Shown here: positions 16,307 through 24,311 of the stretch, piece by piece
Numbering within the stretch: position 1 is the stretch's first letter
Layout of the letters: every line of letters starts with the position of its first letter
Position numbers and translations under genes: made by a program
From: Planctomycetota bacterium
GTDB taxonomy: Bacteria > Planctomycetota > UBA1135 > UBA2386
NCBI GenBank assembly: GCA_016235155.1
Contig: JACRLW010000141.1
Coordinates: 1 to 35,177, forward strand
Length of the DNA: 35,177 bases
Reading direction: 5' to 3'
The notes under the pieces: generated by a model
Seen by the model: only the letters and a program-made list of their open reading frames with translations
Databases searched by the model: none
What the model was told of the DNA's origin: nothing

Positions 16307-18220
16307 TCACCGAGACTGGAGCACCAACTCGATCCGGTTCGGCGGTCCGGCGCGCAGGGTGACGAGTTGCTCGGTGCCACGGTAGCCCTCGCCGTCGTCG
16401 ACGAGCAGGCGGTACTCCCCTGCTTCCAACGGCGGATCCCAAGAGGTGCGGCCGTCGCGGAGGCCGAGATTCAAGACGGGCTGCTTCCTACCCCGTGGGA
16501 CGAGGAATCCGCGAAGTTCCCTGATCGAGTGGCCCTCGGTCGTGCGCGCACGGAGTTCGGGCACGACCGGGTCGGGCACGGACAGCACGCCGAGGTCGAT
16601 GTTCTGCCCCGGCGAGATCAAGATCTCCGCGACGCGGGCGTTGTTGAAGGGCGAGTGGCGACCGTAGGCGCGGATCGAGTAGCGACCGGGCGGGAGCGGC
16701 CCGAACCGCAGCAGTGCGTCCCTTGACACGCCGCGGACGACGCTGGGGATCTTGTGCCACTCGTGCCATAGCGCGATGCGGAGCGCCTCGTCCTCGTAGC
16801 CCTCGGGCCGCTTCACGACGGCACGGATGTGGGCGCTGGGGAGGCAGTAGGTCGGCACGACGATGCGACAGATTCCGGCGCTCGGTCGAACGTCCACGCC
16901 TTGCAGGACGGGGGTCGCCAGGAGTTCCGGTGCGTGGATATCGACGACCGTGCCGCCGGCCGGGACCGGCAAGACGAATGCCCCGCGCCTGTCGGTGATC
17001 GGCACCGGTACCTGATCGACGACCACGACGAGCATGTCGGAGAGCGGTCTGCCACTCTCGTCGACGATCTCGCCGCGAAGGAGTACGGCGTCGGGGACGA
17101 CGAAGCGTGCGGGTTCGGCGGAGTCGGCGCGTACTTCGACCGTGTCGCGGAGCGGCGGATGTTCCGGGTGGATGATCTCCACACGATGCCGCCCCGCGGG
17201 CAGTCCCCGCAGGACGACCCGGCCTTCGGCGTTGCTGAACACCACCCACTTGGCGGAACCCGTCGAAACGAGGACGCGCGCTCCCTCGACCGGACCTCCG
17301 CTCGCGCTCACGACCTCCGCTTCCAGACCCGGCCTCATGCCGAGTCCGAGCTCGAGCCCGGTCATTCCGCCCGGTGGCACCGTGACGGTGAGATTCCCCG
17401 CGCCGTGGGCGGCATCGAAGCCGTCGATGCTCAGAATCCCGGCGAGCATCCCGTCGAGCGTGACTGCGCCGCGCTCGTCGCTGTGCTCGTTCCAGGTGCG
17501 GCCATCGTGGCGCGTCGCGACGACGCGTGCACCGGCGACAGCGCGACCCTTGCTGTCGACAACGACGCCGCTCACGGAAAACGGCGCAACGGTTAGTTCG
17601 AAGCGGATCGCGACGGTCTCCCCGCCGAACACCTCCACTTTTACAGGGCGCGACGGCGCGTGCCCTGGGCAGGACGCGCTGACGGGGCAGTCGAGCGCGA
17701 TGACGTCGAACGCGAATTGGCCGTCGGCGCCGGTCGCGGCCACCTCGCGGAGTTCGCCGGAGCGGTCCTTGTGGATCCGAACGGAGGCTCCTCGGAGCGG
17801 CGTACCGGTTTCGTCGACGACGACCCCCTCGACGCGGGCGATCGGTGGGACCGTGAATCCGATCACGGCGTCGCGCTTCGTCTCGAGCGTCACGCCCTTC
17901 GAGAGCAGGCCCTCGATATGCACGACCCAGTCTCCCGGCCCGAGCGATGCGAAGCGGGCGCGGCCGGTCGCGTCGCTGATCGCTTCCGGACCCTCGGGGT
18001 GAGGGTCCCAGAGTCGCGCGCGCGTCGCGTTCACGCGCGCCCCGCGCAGCGGCACGCCGTCGAGATCGCGGAGCAGAACGGAAAGCGTCGCAGTGCGCGC
18101 CGATGGGTCGCTGTCGAGCGTACGTTTCGCCGGCGTTTCGCCACCGCGTTGGAGTAGCACCAACGCGACGACCAGCGCCACGCCCGCGACGACCGCGATC
18201 CAACGCGCTCCGCTCCGCAT
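16307..18220 (-). CDS. Membrane-anchored protein with repeated carboxypeptidase-regulatory-like domains
   Basis: A 637-aa protein. Residues 7-23 (WIAVVAGVALVVALVLL) form an N-terminal membrane anchor, leaving the rest outside. Several Ig-like beta-sandwich repeats of the CarboxypepD_reg type follow, recognisable by the 'G-x-V-V-D-x-x-G-x-P-L-x-G-A-x-V' pattern: VEGVVVDETGTPLRGASV, VSGVVVDSKGRAVAGARV, and LRGEIVDESGRPLSDMLV. Each is followed by 'D-x-x-G-x-F' and 'L-x-x-G-x-Y/H' elements (GLPAGRHRV, PLPPGRYSI). About five to six such units fit. These domains are structural or adhesive; no peptidase domain is present. It is in the same direction as dps, whose stop lies 19 bp before its start, so a shared transcript is plausible. 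Confidence 0.85.
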   Translation of the reverse strand: MRSGARWIAVVAGVALVVALVLLQRGGETPAKRTLDSDPSARTATLSVLLRDLDGVPLRGARVNATRARLWDPHPEGPEAISDATGRARFASLGPGDWVVHIEGLLSKGVTLETKRDAVIGFTVPPIARVEGVVVDETGTPLRGASVRIHKDRSGELREVAATGADGQFAFDVIALDCPVSASCPGHAPSRPVKVEVFGGETVAIRFELTVAPFSVSGVVVDSKGRAVAGARVVATRHDGRTWNEHSDERGAVTLDGMLAGILSIDGFDAAHGAGNLTVTVPPGGMTGLELGLGMRPGLEAEVVSASGGPVEGARVLVSTGSAKWVVFSNAEGRVVLRGLPAGRHRVEIIHPEHPPLRDTVEVRADSAEPARFVVPDAVLLRGEIVDESGRPLSDMLVVVVDQVPVPITDRRGAFVLPVPAGGTVVDIHAPELLATPVLQGVDVRPSAGICRIVVPTYCLPSAHIRAVVKRPEGYEDEALRIALWHEWHKIPSVVRGVSRDALLRFGPLPPGRYSIRAYGRHSPFNNARVAEILISPGQNIDLGVLSVPDPVVPELRARTTEGHSIRELRGFLVPRGRKQPVLNLGLRDGRTSWDPPLEAGEYRLLVDDGEGYRGTEQLVTLRAGPPNRIELVLQSR

Positions 18221-18239
18221 CGGCGCGGAGTCTACGCGC

Positions 18240-18689
18240 TCAGGCGCGCTTGGGAGCGTCGAGGAAGGCGCGCAGCATCCAGACGGTCTTCTCCTGCGCG
18301 TCGGCGAAGCCGATGCAGAGGTTGGCGGTCGCCATGTCGCCGTGTTCGGAGGCGGCGAGCGCGAGATCGCGCTGCGCTTCGATCAACGTCTCGAAGTCGC
18401 CGGCGACGTCGTCGACCATCTGCATCGCGTTGCGGTGATCGGGGCTCTCCTTGAGACGCGCCACCGCGACGGCGCGCGCCAGGGTCGGCACGGGCCGGTG
18501 GCCGAGGGCCACGCTGCGCTCCGCGACCGCGTCGGCCTTCTCCGCCGCGTCGTCGTAGAGCTTCTCGAACTGCGCATGCAGCGTGAAGAACGACGGGCCG
18601 CGCACGGTCCAGTGGTAGTTGCGCAGCTTCTGGGCGAGCACGAGGTAGTCGCCGAGCAGGGCGTCGAGTTCGTGGGCGAAGTTGGTCAT
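18240..18689 (-). CDS. dps: Dps family DNA-protection / ferritin-like protein
   Basis: A 149-aa four-helix protein. Conserved Dps features are present: LRNYHWTVRGPSFFTLH at 22-38 with the ferroxidase His, then FEKLYDDAAEKADAVAER with the acidic metal ligands, and the typical ALGHRPVPTL turn. Dps dodecamers oxidise and store iron using hydrogen peroxide, and many bind DNA, protecting it during oxidative stress or starvation. The length is typical; the N-terminal tail is short and lacks the Lys-rich extension used for DNA binding in E. coli, so iron storage may dominate. It is divergent from the LysE-type gene across a 142-bp gap that probably holds both promoters; no clear OxyR or PerR site was seen. 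Confidence 0.92.
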   Translation of the reverse strand: MTNFAHELDALLGDYLVLAQKLRNYHWTVRGPSFFTLHAQFEKLYDDAAEKADAVAERSVALGHRPVPTLARAVAVARLKESPDHRNAMQMVDDVAGDFETLIEAQRDLALAASEHGDMATANLCIGFADAQEKTVWMLRAFLDAPKRA

Positions 18690-18831
18690 GGGTCGGACTC
18701 CGGTTCGATTGCTTCTTTGGAGCGGCCTCTATCGGACCAGGAACCCCGGGGCACACGACGACTTTCCCGATCGCCGCGATCACCGTGGCTTCGCGACGGG
18801 CCGCCGCGCACATTCCGCCGCCTTCGCCCCG

Positions 18832-19464
18832 ATGTCGCCGTCGCTCTGGTTCGCCTTCCTCGGACTCAGCCTCGTGCTGGCGATCTCGCCGGGCCCCGCG
18901 GTGCTCTTCGTCACCGGGCAGGGGCTGCTCGAGGGGCGCGCGGCCGCGCTCCGCGCCGCCTGCGGCATCCTCGCGGCGAACGCCGTCTATTTCGCACTCT
19001 CGGGAGTCGGCCTCGCCGCAGTCGTCGTCGCCGTGCCGGGGCTGATCCCGATCGTCACCTGGGCGGGGATCGCGTGGCTCGTCCGGTTGGCGATCGGCGC
19101 CTTGCGGAGCGGCGGCGCGCGCTTCGATCAAGAAGGACGCTCGCGCAGGACGCGAGCACCGCTCCGCGACGGCTTCGTCCTCCAGCTCGGCAACCCGAAG
19201 GCGCTGATCTACTTCGCCGCCATCCTGCCGAATTGGGTCGACTCCCGCAGCGACGCCGCCTGGCCGGTCGGGGCGCAGATCGCGGCCTTCGGGGCGACCT
19301 CGACCGCCGCCGAGTTCCTCGTGCTCTGGTGCTACGGAATCCTGGCCGGCCTCGCCGCAGCGCGGCTCCGCTCGCCGTCCTGGTCGCGTCGCATCGACCA
19401 CGGCAGCGGCCTGCTGCTTCTGGTCGTGGCGGCATGGCTGGCCTGGCGCGCGGTTTCCGCCTGA
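18832..19464 (+). CDS. LysE/RhtB family amino-acid exporter
   Basis: A 210-aa inner-membrane protein with the LysE-family N-terminal signature: SLWFAFLGLSLVLAISPGP (SPGP motif at 19-22), then the GLLEGRAAALRAACGI block, and about six hydrophobic segments. The mid-protein LRDGFVLQLGNPKALIYF (with NPKA) is also family-typical. Members export amino acids such as lysine, homoserine or threonine; the substrate cannot be assigned. ATG 18832 places the first helix at the N-terminus, as expected; upstream in-frame codons encode Arg-rich sequence overlapping the dps promoter side. The 136 bp after its stop hold no recognised gene. Confidence 0.9.
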   Translation: MSPSLWFAFLGLSLVLAISPGPAVLFVTGQGLLEGRAAALRAACGILAANAVYFALSGVGLAAVVVAVPGLIPIVTWAGIAWLVRLAIGALRSGGARFDQEGRSRRTRAPLRDGFVLQLGNPKALIYFAAILPNWVDSRSDAAWPVGAQIAAFGATSTAAEFLVLWCYGILAGLAAARLRSPSWSRRIDHGSGLLLLVVAAWLAWRAVSA

Positions 19465-19600
19465 GCGTCGGTCCGCACTCCAGCGTCAGGCCCGGGCTTC
19501 CCGAAGTCAGTGCCGCGCTCTAGCATCCCGCGCCGTCACCGTTCGATTTCGGGCGGGGACTCACTCGACCTGGCGTGATCCAGGAAAGGACAGGATCCGG

Positions 19601-20623
19601 ATGGGAAACCTCTGTCGGATCGGCACCGTCGCCGCCGCGATCGGAACGCTCGTCGTTCCCGCGCTGGGCCAAGCGACGGTCGTCGAACTGAAGTTCAGGC
19701 CGATCAAGGCCTTCAACCATGTCTTGCCGGCGGAGGTCTGGAGCCCCGCCAACGCGATCGCGATCCGCCATGCCGGCGGTGAGAGCTTCGCGAGCGAAGC
19801 GACCGAGACGTCGCTGCGCGTCGACACCGATGGCGACGGCGCCGTCGACCAGAAGGTGCAAGGGACGACCGGCTATGCGGTGCTCAAGGGCGAACGCGAG
19901 GGCGGCGAAGCCTTCCAGTACGCCGTGCGCTTCCGCAACACCGGGTCCGCCTTCGAGTACTCCTGCAGCGGCGCGATGAGCGGCTCGCTCGCAGGGACGT
20001 CGATCGAACTGATCGACGGCGACAACGACGGCGTCTGGAACGAGTACGGCGTCGACGCGATGGTCGTCGGCGGCGGAGTCGCGGCGAGCTGGCTCTCGCG
20101 CGTCGTCAACATCAAGGGCGATCTCTGGGAGATCGACGTCGACGCCGACGGCAAGCGCCTGCGCGCGCAGCCCTTCACCGGGGAGACCGGGACGCTCGAA
20201 CTGCGCAGCGGCCTGGCCCTGTCGGGCAAGCTGGTGTCGGCGGTCGTCAGCGACTCGACCCGCCAGTACTCGTTCGAAGTCGGCAACACGAGCAAGCTCA
20301 CGGTCCCGGCCGCCAGCTACGTGTTCAGCGGCGGCTTCGCAACGAGCGGCAGCGACACCGCGCGGTTGCGCGCGGGCAAGATGACGCCGCTCGACGTCGA
20401 AGCCGGCAAGTCGGCCTCGATGCAGTGGGGCGCCCCGCTGGTCGCGGAGTTCGGCTTCCAGCGCCAGGGCGAGACGGTCACCGTCCAGCCCAACGTGAAG
20501 TTCCTCGGCCGCGGCGGCGAGGAGTGGCACACGCTCCTTCCCGACGCCAAGTCGCCCAAGCTCGAGTTCTACGACGGCTCGTCGAACAAGCTGCTCGCCT
20601 CCAAACGCTTCGGCGGATGTTGA
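19601..20623 (+). CDS. Secreted protein ending at an in-frame TGA (possible recoding)
   Basis: A 340-aa exported protein. Residues 1-24 are a signal peptide (GTVAAAIGTLVVPALGQA), and an AGGAAAGGA-like purine stretch (AGGAAAGGAC) lies before ATG 19601. The body is beta-rich, with two acidic loops resembling Ca-binding sites (RVDTDGDGAVDQ, LIDGDNDGVWNEYG). The annotated end is ...SKRFGGC followed by TGA. The same frame continues for another 46 codons with high G/C third positions to a second TGA at 20762. The protein may therefore be longer (387 residues including the TGA position), with a Cys-Sec or Cys-X pair at the junction. Other explanations are a recent nonsense mutation or a sequencing error. 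I do not recognise a named family. Confidence 0.8.
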   Translation: MGNLCRIGTVAAAIGTLVVPALGQATVVELKFRPIKAFNHVLPAEVWSPANAIAIRHAGGESFASEATETSLRVDTDGDGAVDQKVQGTTGYAVLKGEREGGEAFQYAVRFRNTGSAFEYSCSGAMSGSLAGTSIELIDGDNDGVWNEYGVDAMVVGGGVAASWLSRVVNIKGDLWEIDVDADGKRLRAQPFTGETGTLELRSGLALSGKLVSAVVSDSTRQYSFEVGNTSKLTVPAASYVFSGGFATSGSDTARLRAGKMTPLDVEAGKSASMQWGAPLVAEFGFQRQGETVTVQPNVKFLGRGGEEWHTLLPDAKSPKLEFYDGSSNKLLASKRFGGC

Positions 20624-20764
20624 GGCGGCGGCTTCACTGCCACCTCCGTGCGAGTTGGCGAAGAGATCGAGAACATCGTCGTGAAGCTCGTCCACAACCG
20701 CGCCATCTTCGGCCCCATCTCGGGGACCTCGGGCGTGGAGTGGAGTTCGGGCGATCAGCGCTGA
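20624..20764 (+). other. In-frame coding-like extension after the TGA
   Basis: Directly after the TGA the same frame reads GGGFTATSVRVGEEIENI, then VVKLVHNRAIFGPISG, then TSGVEWSSGDQR and stop. About 40 of 46 codons end in G or C, like the upstream gene. The alternating hydrophobic pattern looks like the last strands of the same beta domain. No start codon with a ribosome-binding site precedes it, so it is not a separate gene. Confidence 0.6.
20639..20659 (+). promoter_or_regulatory. bSECIS-like hairpin downstream of the in-frame TGA
   Basis: GCCA pairs with TGGC, then a C/T mismatch, then CTC pairs with GAG, closing the 5-nt loop CGTGC. The loop begins 23 nt after the TGA, and its second base is G followed by T. 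This agrees with the general bacterial SECIS pattern as I know it (small hairpin about 16-37 nt after UGA, G at the start of the loop). Short hairpins are common in GC-rich DNA, so this is suggestive only. Confidence 0.3.
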
Positions 20765-20797
20765 GGCGCTGAGTCACTGAGTCGCTGAGTCGCTGAA
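20758..20797 (+). repeat. Five tandem copies of an 8-bp unit
   Basis: Five successive octamers: GCGCTGAG, GCGCTGAG, TCACTGAG, TCGCTGAG, TCGCTGAA. The array spans the second stop codon of the extended frame; the 8-bp unit places a TGA in each register. Confidence 0.8.
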
Positions 20798-20808
20798 CCG
20801 GGAGAACT

Positions 20809-20837
20809 GCGAGCGCCGTGCGATGCGCGGCGCTCGC
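20809..20837. terminator. Bidirectional terminator-like hairpin
   Basis: GCGAGCGCCG and CGGCGCTCGC form a perfect 10-bp stem around a 9-nt loop. It sits between the converging secreted-protein gene and the KAP gene, 5 bp from the KAP stop. No T-tract follows on either strand. Confidence 0.6.
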
Positions 20838-20841
20838 CCGC

Positions 20842-23800
20842 TCAGGCTCGCCCCGAGCGGAAGCTGAAGCGCGCGACGCGCGGCGCCCAGTACTTCAGAT
20901 CCGTGAGCGGGTGCTTCTCCCCGCAGCAGTCGCGGTAGGCGCAGAGCCCGGCGTCGAGGTAGTCGAACTCGGGATCGCCCTTCAGCGTCGCGACGTCGGC
21001 CAGGAGCCCCGTCACGGTCTTGCTGCTCTCCGCGTGGGCAAGCTTGCGGAGCACGTCGATCGAGAGTCGCGGCGCGCCGGTGAGCATCGCGAGGATCGCC
21101 ATCGCGGCGCGGTAGGCGCCGGACTTGCCGCCCTCGACGACGAACTCCTCCGCTTCGGTGCCGTCGAGCGATGCCTTGAGGATCCGGTAGGTGTTGACGA
21201 AGCGCTTCAACCGCCGCGGCGACTTCCCCATCGCGCCGGCGAGCTTGAGCATGAACTCGCGCTCGGCCGCTTCGATGTGCAACGCGCTCGGATCGAGCAT
21301 CGGACGCGTCGTCGGCGCGACCGGCTTCGTCTCGCCGTCCGCGGCGCCGTCCTGCCGCGGCGAGTCGTTCGCTCCGGCCGGCCGCGCATCTTGCGGGTTG
21401 GACTTCGATGCGTCTCCGAGAACGGGTGCCGTGCCGGACGTCGCCTCGACCGGCACGAGAGCGCGGATCAGTTCCTGACTCGCCGCAGCTTCCATCGGCG
21501 GCAACCAGAACGGGACCTGGAAGATCTTCTCGATGTAGTCGAGCGCGGAGGCGCTCTCCGCGTGCTGCGGCGCGTCGGGCGCCGAACCGAAGGAGACCGG
21601 TCGCAGGTGATTCGGGTAGCGCTCGAGCAGGGACTGCGCCGCCCAGCGGATGTCGACGCCGACGACCACGACGAACAGATCGATCGCGAGCAGGAGGTGG
21701 ATCGCCTCGAGCATCGCGACGACCTTGTCGGCGGGGCAACGGTCGAGGTCGTCGACGTAAAGCACGATGCGGTCGATGACGGGGAGCGAGGTCCCCTTGA
21801 TCTCGGCGGCGACGGCCTCGAGAGCGTTTCGATCCTGCTTCGAGCGGCTGCGCGCGAGGAGCTTCGCCAGGCGTTCGAAGTCCTTGCGGATCGTCGAGAC
21901 GATCCCGAGGTGCTTCGAGTACTCGCGGCCATCGATCCGCTCCTGGATGAGGCGGGAGATCCTGCGGATCGCCGTCCCTTCGTCGACCGCGCGCGCCGCG
22001 CGTTCGACCTCGGCTCGTGCGGCGGCGAGCGCAGACTCGGCGGCCTCGAGTGCGGTTCTCGCCGACAACGACGCGGCTCTCGCCTTGTCGAGTTCGATGT
22101 CGCGATCGACACGGGCCGCTGCAAGCCATTGGTCGAAGTCGGCCTGGAGCGCGGCGATCTGGTCCAGTCCCGTCTCGATCGACTCCGCGCCAAGGCGGGC
22201 CTTCTCGAACCCGACCTTCGCGACCGCGAGGAGCTGGAGGAGCACAGTCGACGCGACTGCCAACGAGTCGCCGAAGAAGTAGCGGAGCGCGGCGAAGACC
22301 GCCGCACCGGCGGCGACGACCCAGAGCAGGAGGATCGCGAGTTCCTTCCACGGCATCCTGGTGGCGAGGAACCACCGCGCCACGCCCTGCGCCTTCGCGG
22401 CGACGGCCGACACCTTGGCGAGCGCTTGCCGGTACTTCGCACCGTCGTCGCGAGCCGCTGCCGCGATCGTTCCGATTCCGGCGAGGTGAAGGTGGGTCTC
22501 GGCGAAGTTCGCGACCTTCGCGAGACGATCGCCGTCGAGCAGCTCCTTCTTCAGGTAACCGATCACGTCGCGCGCTTCGACGGCCGCGAGCGCCACCGTT
22601 CGGTCCTTCGCGTTCTCCTCCGACGTCGCGAGTGCCGTGCGGCAGACCTTCTCCTCCTCGCGTGCCGCCGTGAGTCGTGTCTCGGCCGCGGCGCGCGACT
22701 CCTGGGCGAGGACGAGGCCATCGATGAGTCGCGCAAGACTCGCTGCGTCGTCGCCGTTGCTGCTCAGCGCCGCCTGCAGTTGCTCGAGGATCTCCTGCAC
22801 CAGGCTCGCCCAGAGGTTGCTCTCGGCGTAGTGCCAGGCGTTGAACTTCACCGGCACGATGCGCTCGACGACCTGCCCGGCGACTTCGGGAGCCTTCAGG
22901 ACCGCGTCGGTCTGCGCCCGCATCAGCCGCATGAAGAAGCTCTTGCCCGAGCCCCAGTCGCCGAACACGCCGATCGAGAGCGGCGGCGTGAGATCACGCG
23001 AGGCGATCACCGCGGCGAAGGCGCGGGCGAAGCGGGTGACGTCGAGTTCGTCGGTGCCCGACTCGGCGTCGTCGGCGACGACCTTCGCGATCTGCGGCGG
23101 ACGTTCACCGATCAGGTGGAAGCGCCAGCGTTCACCCTCGTCGTTGACCCAGCGCGCGACGATCGACTGGTAGGTGCTGCGGCGCAGGCGGGGGAGTGCG
23201 AGCTTCGTCTCGAGGTCCTTCGCGGCCTTCGACGCGGGCACGAGCATCAGCGACGCGATCAGGTGCCGTACCGCGATCGAACTGCCCGGGCTCGTTTCGC
23301 CCGCGAGCAGGCGCGCGCGGTCGAGGACTTCCTTGAGTTCGCCCGTGAGATCGACGCGGCTCGCGCGTTCGGCGAAGCTCGTCGTGGCAGTGGCCGGCTT
23401 GCTCGCTGCCGGCGCCACGTCCGACCCCAAGGCCTGCGCGAGCGCGCGGCAGTCGGAGTCGGCTTCGAACGCGGTCAGAAGCGCGTCGAGCAGTTGCTTC
23501 GAGTCGGCGACCGCGCGCGCGGATCGTCCCTTGCCCCGAGTCGGCGCCGCCGGCGGCTCGACGGCGCGCATCAAGCCGAGCGCGGAATCGTCGAAGGCGT
23601 AGTTGGCGAGGACCTCACCGGGGACGCGATCGCCGTCCTTCGACTCGCCGGCGCCGTAGCCGGCGAGCACGCTCGACCAGGTCTTGCGCTCCGAGGAGTA
23701 CTCGGCCGCGAGGAACTCCGCGAACGCACGCCGCCACGATTCGAGATCGAATCCCCAGTCGCGGGTGAGGTGGCCGTCGTGACCGGGTGGGTTGCGGAAG

Positions 23801-24246
23801 AAGTACGCCGCGAGGACGTGGCGGACTCCGAGCGGCTCGCCGTCCTTCCGCCCGCATTCGCGCGCGATGCCCGTCGCCTGCTCGAGGACCGTGCGCGCGG
23901 AGATGCTCACCGCGTCGGCGGGCGACGACGAACGGAACGGCACGTCGGCGCGGCTCTCCGAGCGGATCTGCGCGACCATCTCCGGACCGACGCGGCGTTG
24001 CCGATAGATCGGCGCCGGGTCCATGCCGCGCTCGCTCATCGTCGACGTGAGCCAACGGCACGTGGCGTCGTCGCCCTGGACCATCGCGAGGAACAGCGAC
24101 GTGTAGCTGACCAGCACCTCGTCGCCGCTCAGCACGCCGATCCGCGAAGCGGTCTCCAGGACGGTGCCCAGTTCGTCGTCGGCGACGAGTCCGGTCGCGC
24201 GGAGGACTTCGTCGAGGAATCGACGCGGCTCGGTGTTGGACTTCAT
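20842..24246 (-). CDS. KAP-family P-loop NTPase with N-terminal Clp-N-like repeats
   Basis: A 1134-aa protein. The N-terminal 350 residues contain Clp-N-like helical repeats at about 118-150 (ARTVLEQATGIARE ... GVRHVLAAYF) and 300-335 (ELKEVLDRARLLAG ... AVRHLIASLML); residues 15-55 may hold another. The KAP NTPase core follows: Walker A GVFGDWGSGKS at 426-436, the KAP-specific KFNAWHYAE at 467-475, and Walker B with its DDLDRC extension at 827-837. About 390 residues separate the Walker motifs, including two hydrophobic segments at 636-657 and 661-677 and a long coiled coil around 700-760. This membrane insertion is characteristic of KAP NTPases, some of which (such as PifA) exclude phage. 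The C-terminus carries the sensor-like SPRRLKRFVNTYR. The target is unknown. ATG 24246 lies 65 bp after the HEAT gene, so cotranscription is likely. Confidence 0.9.
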   Translation of the reverse strand: MKSNTEPRRFLDEVLRATGLVADDELGTVLETASRIGVLSGDEVLVSYTSLFLAMVQGDDATCRWLTSTMSERGMDPAPIYRQRRVGPEMVAQIRSESRADVPFRSSSPADAVSISARTVLEQATGIARECGRKDGEPLGVRHVLAAYFFRNPPGHDGHLTRDWGFDLESWRRAFAEFLAAEYSSERKTWSSVLAGYGAGESKDGDRVPGEVLANYAFDDSALGLMRAVEPPAAPTRGKGRSARAVADSKQLLDALLTAFEADSDCRALAQALGSDVAPAASKPATATTSFAERASRVDLTGELKEVLDRARLLAGETSPGSSIAVRHLIASLMLVPASKAAKDLETKLALPRLRRSTYQSIVARWVNDEGERWRFHLIGERPPQIAKVVADDAESGTDELDVTRFARAFAAVIASRDLTPPLSIGVFGDWGSGKSFFMRLMRAQTDAVLKAPEVAGQVVERIVPVKFNAWHYAESNLWASLVQEILEQLQAALSSNGDDAASLARLIDGLVLAQESRAAAETRLTAAREEEKVCRTALATSEENAKDRTVALAAVEARDVIGYLKKELLDGDRLAKVANFAETHLHLAGIGTIAAAARDDGAKYRQALAKVSAVAAKAQGVARWFLATRMPWKELAILLLWVVAAGAAVFAALRYFFGDSLAVASTVLLQLLAVAKVGFEKARLGAESIETGLDQIAALQADFDQWLAAARVDRDIELDKARAASLSARTALEAAESALAAARAEVERAARAVDEGTAIRRISRLIQERIDGREYSKHLGIVSTIRKDFERLAKLLARSRSKQDRNALEAVAAEIKGTSLPVIDRIVLYVDDLDRCPADKVVAMLEAIHLLLAIDLFVVVVGVDIRWAAQSLLERYPNHLRPVSFGSAPDAPQHAESASALDYIEKIFQVPFWLPPMEAAASQELIRALVPVEATSGTAPVLGDASKSNPQDARPAGANDSPRQDGAADGETKPVAPTTRPMLDPSALHIEAAEREFMLKLAGAMGKSPRRLKRFVNTYRILKASLDGTEAEEFVVEGGKSGAYRAAMAILAMLTGAPRLSIDVLRKLAHAESSKTVTGLLADVATLKGDPEFDYLDAGLCAYRDCCGEKHPLTDLKYWAPRVARFSFRSGRA

Positions 24247-24311
24247 GGCTCGCGATCTCCGCGTCGGCGGTGGGATTCTCGCGAGCGCGGCCGCGCCGGA
24301 CAACGAACCGA

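Noticed and set aside
16300..16318. Hairpin CAGTCT/AGACTG between convergent genes as a terminator
   Set aside because: The stem is only 6 bp with a 7-nt loop, has no T-tract, and overlaps a stop codon. This is too weak to annotate.
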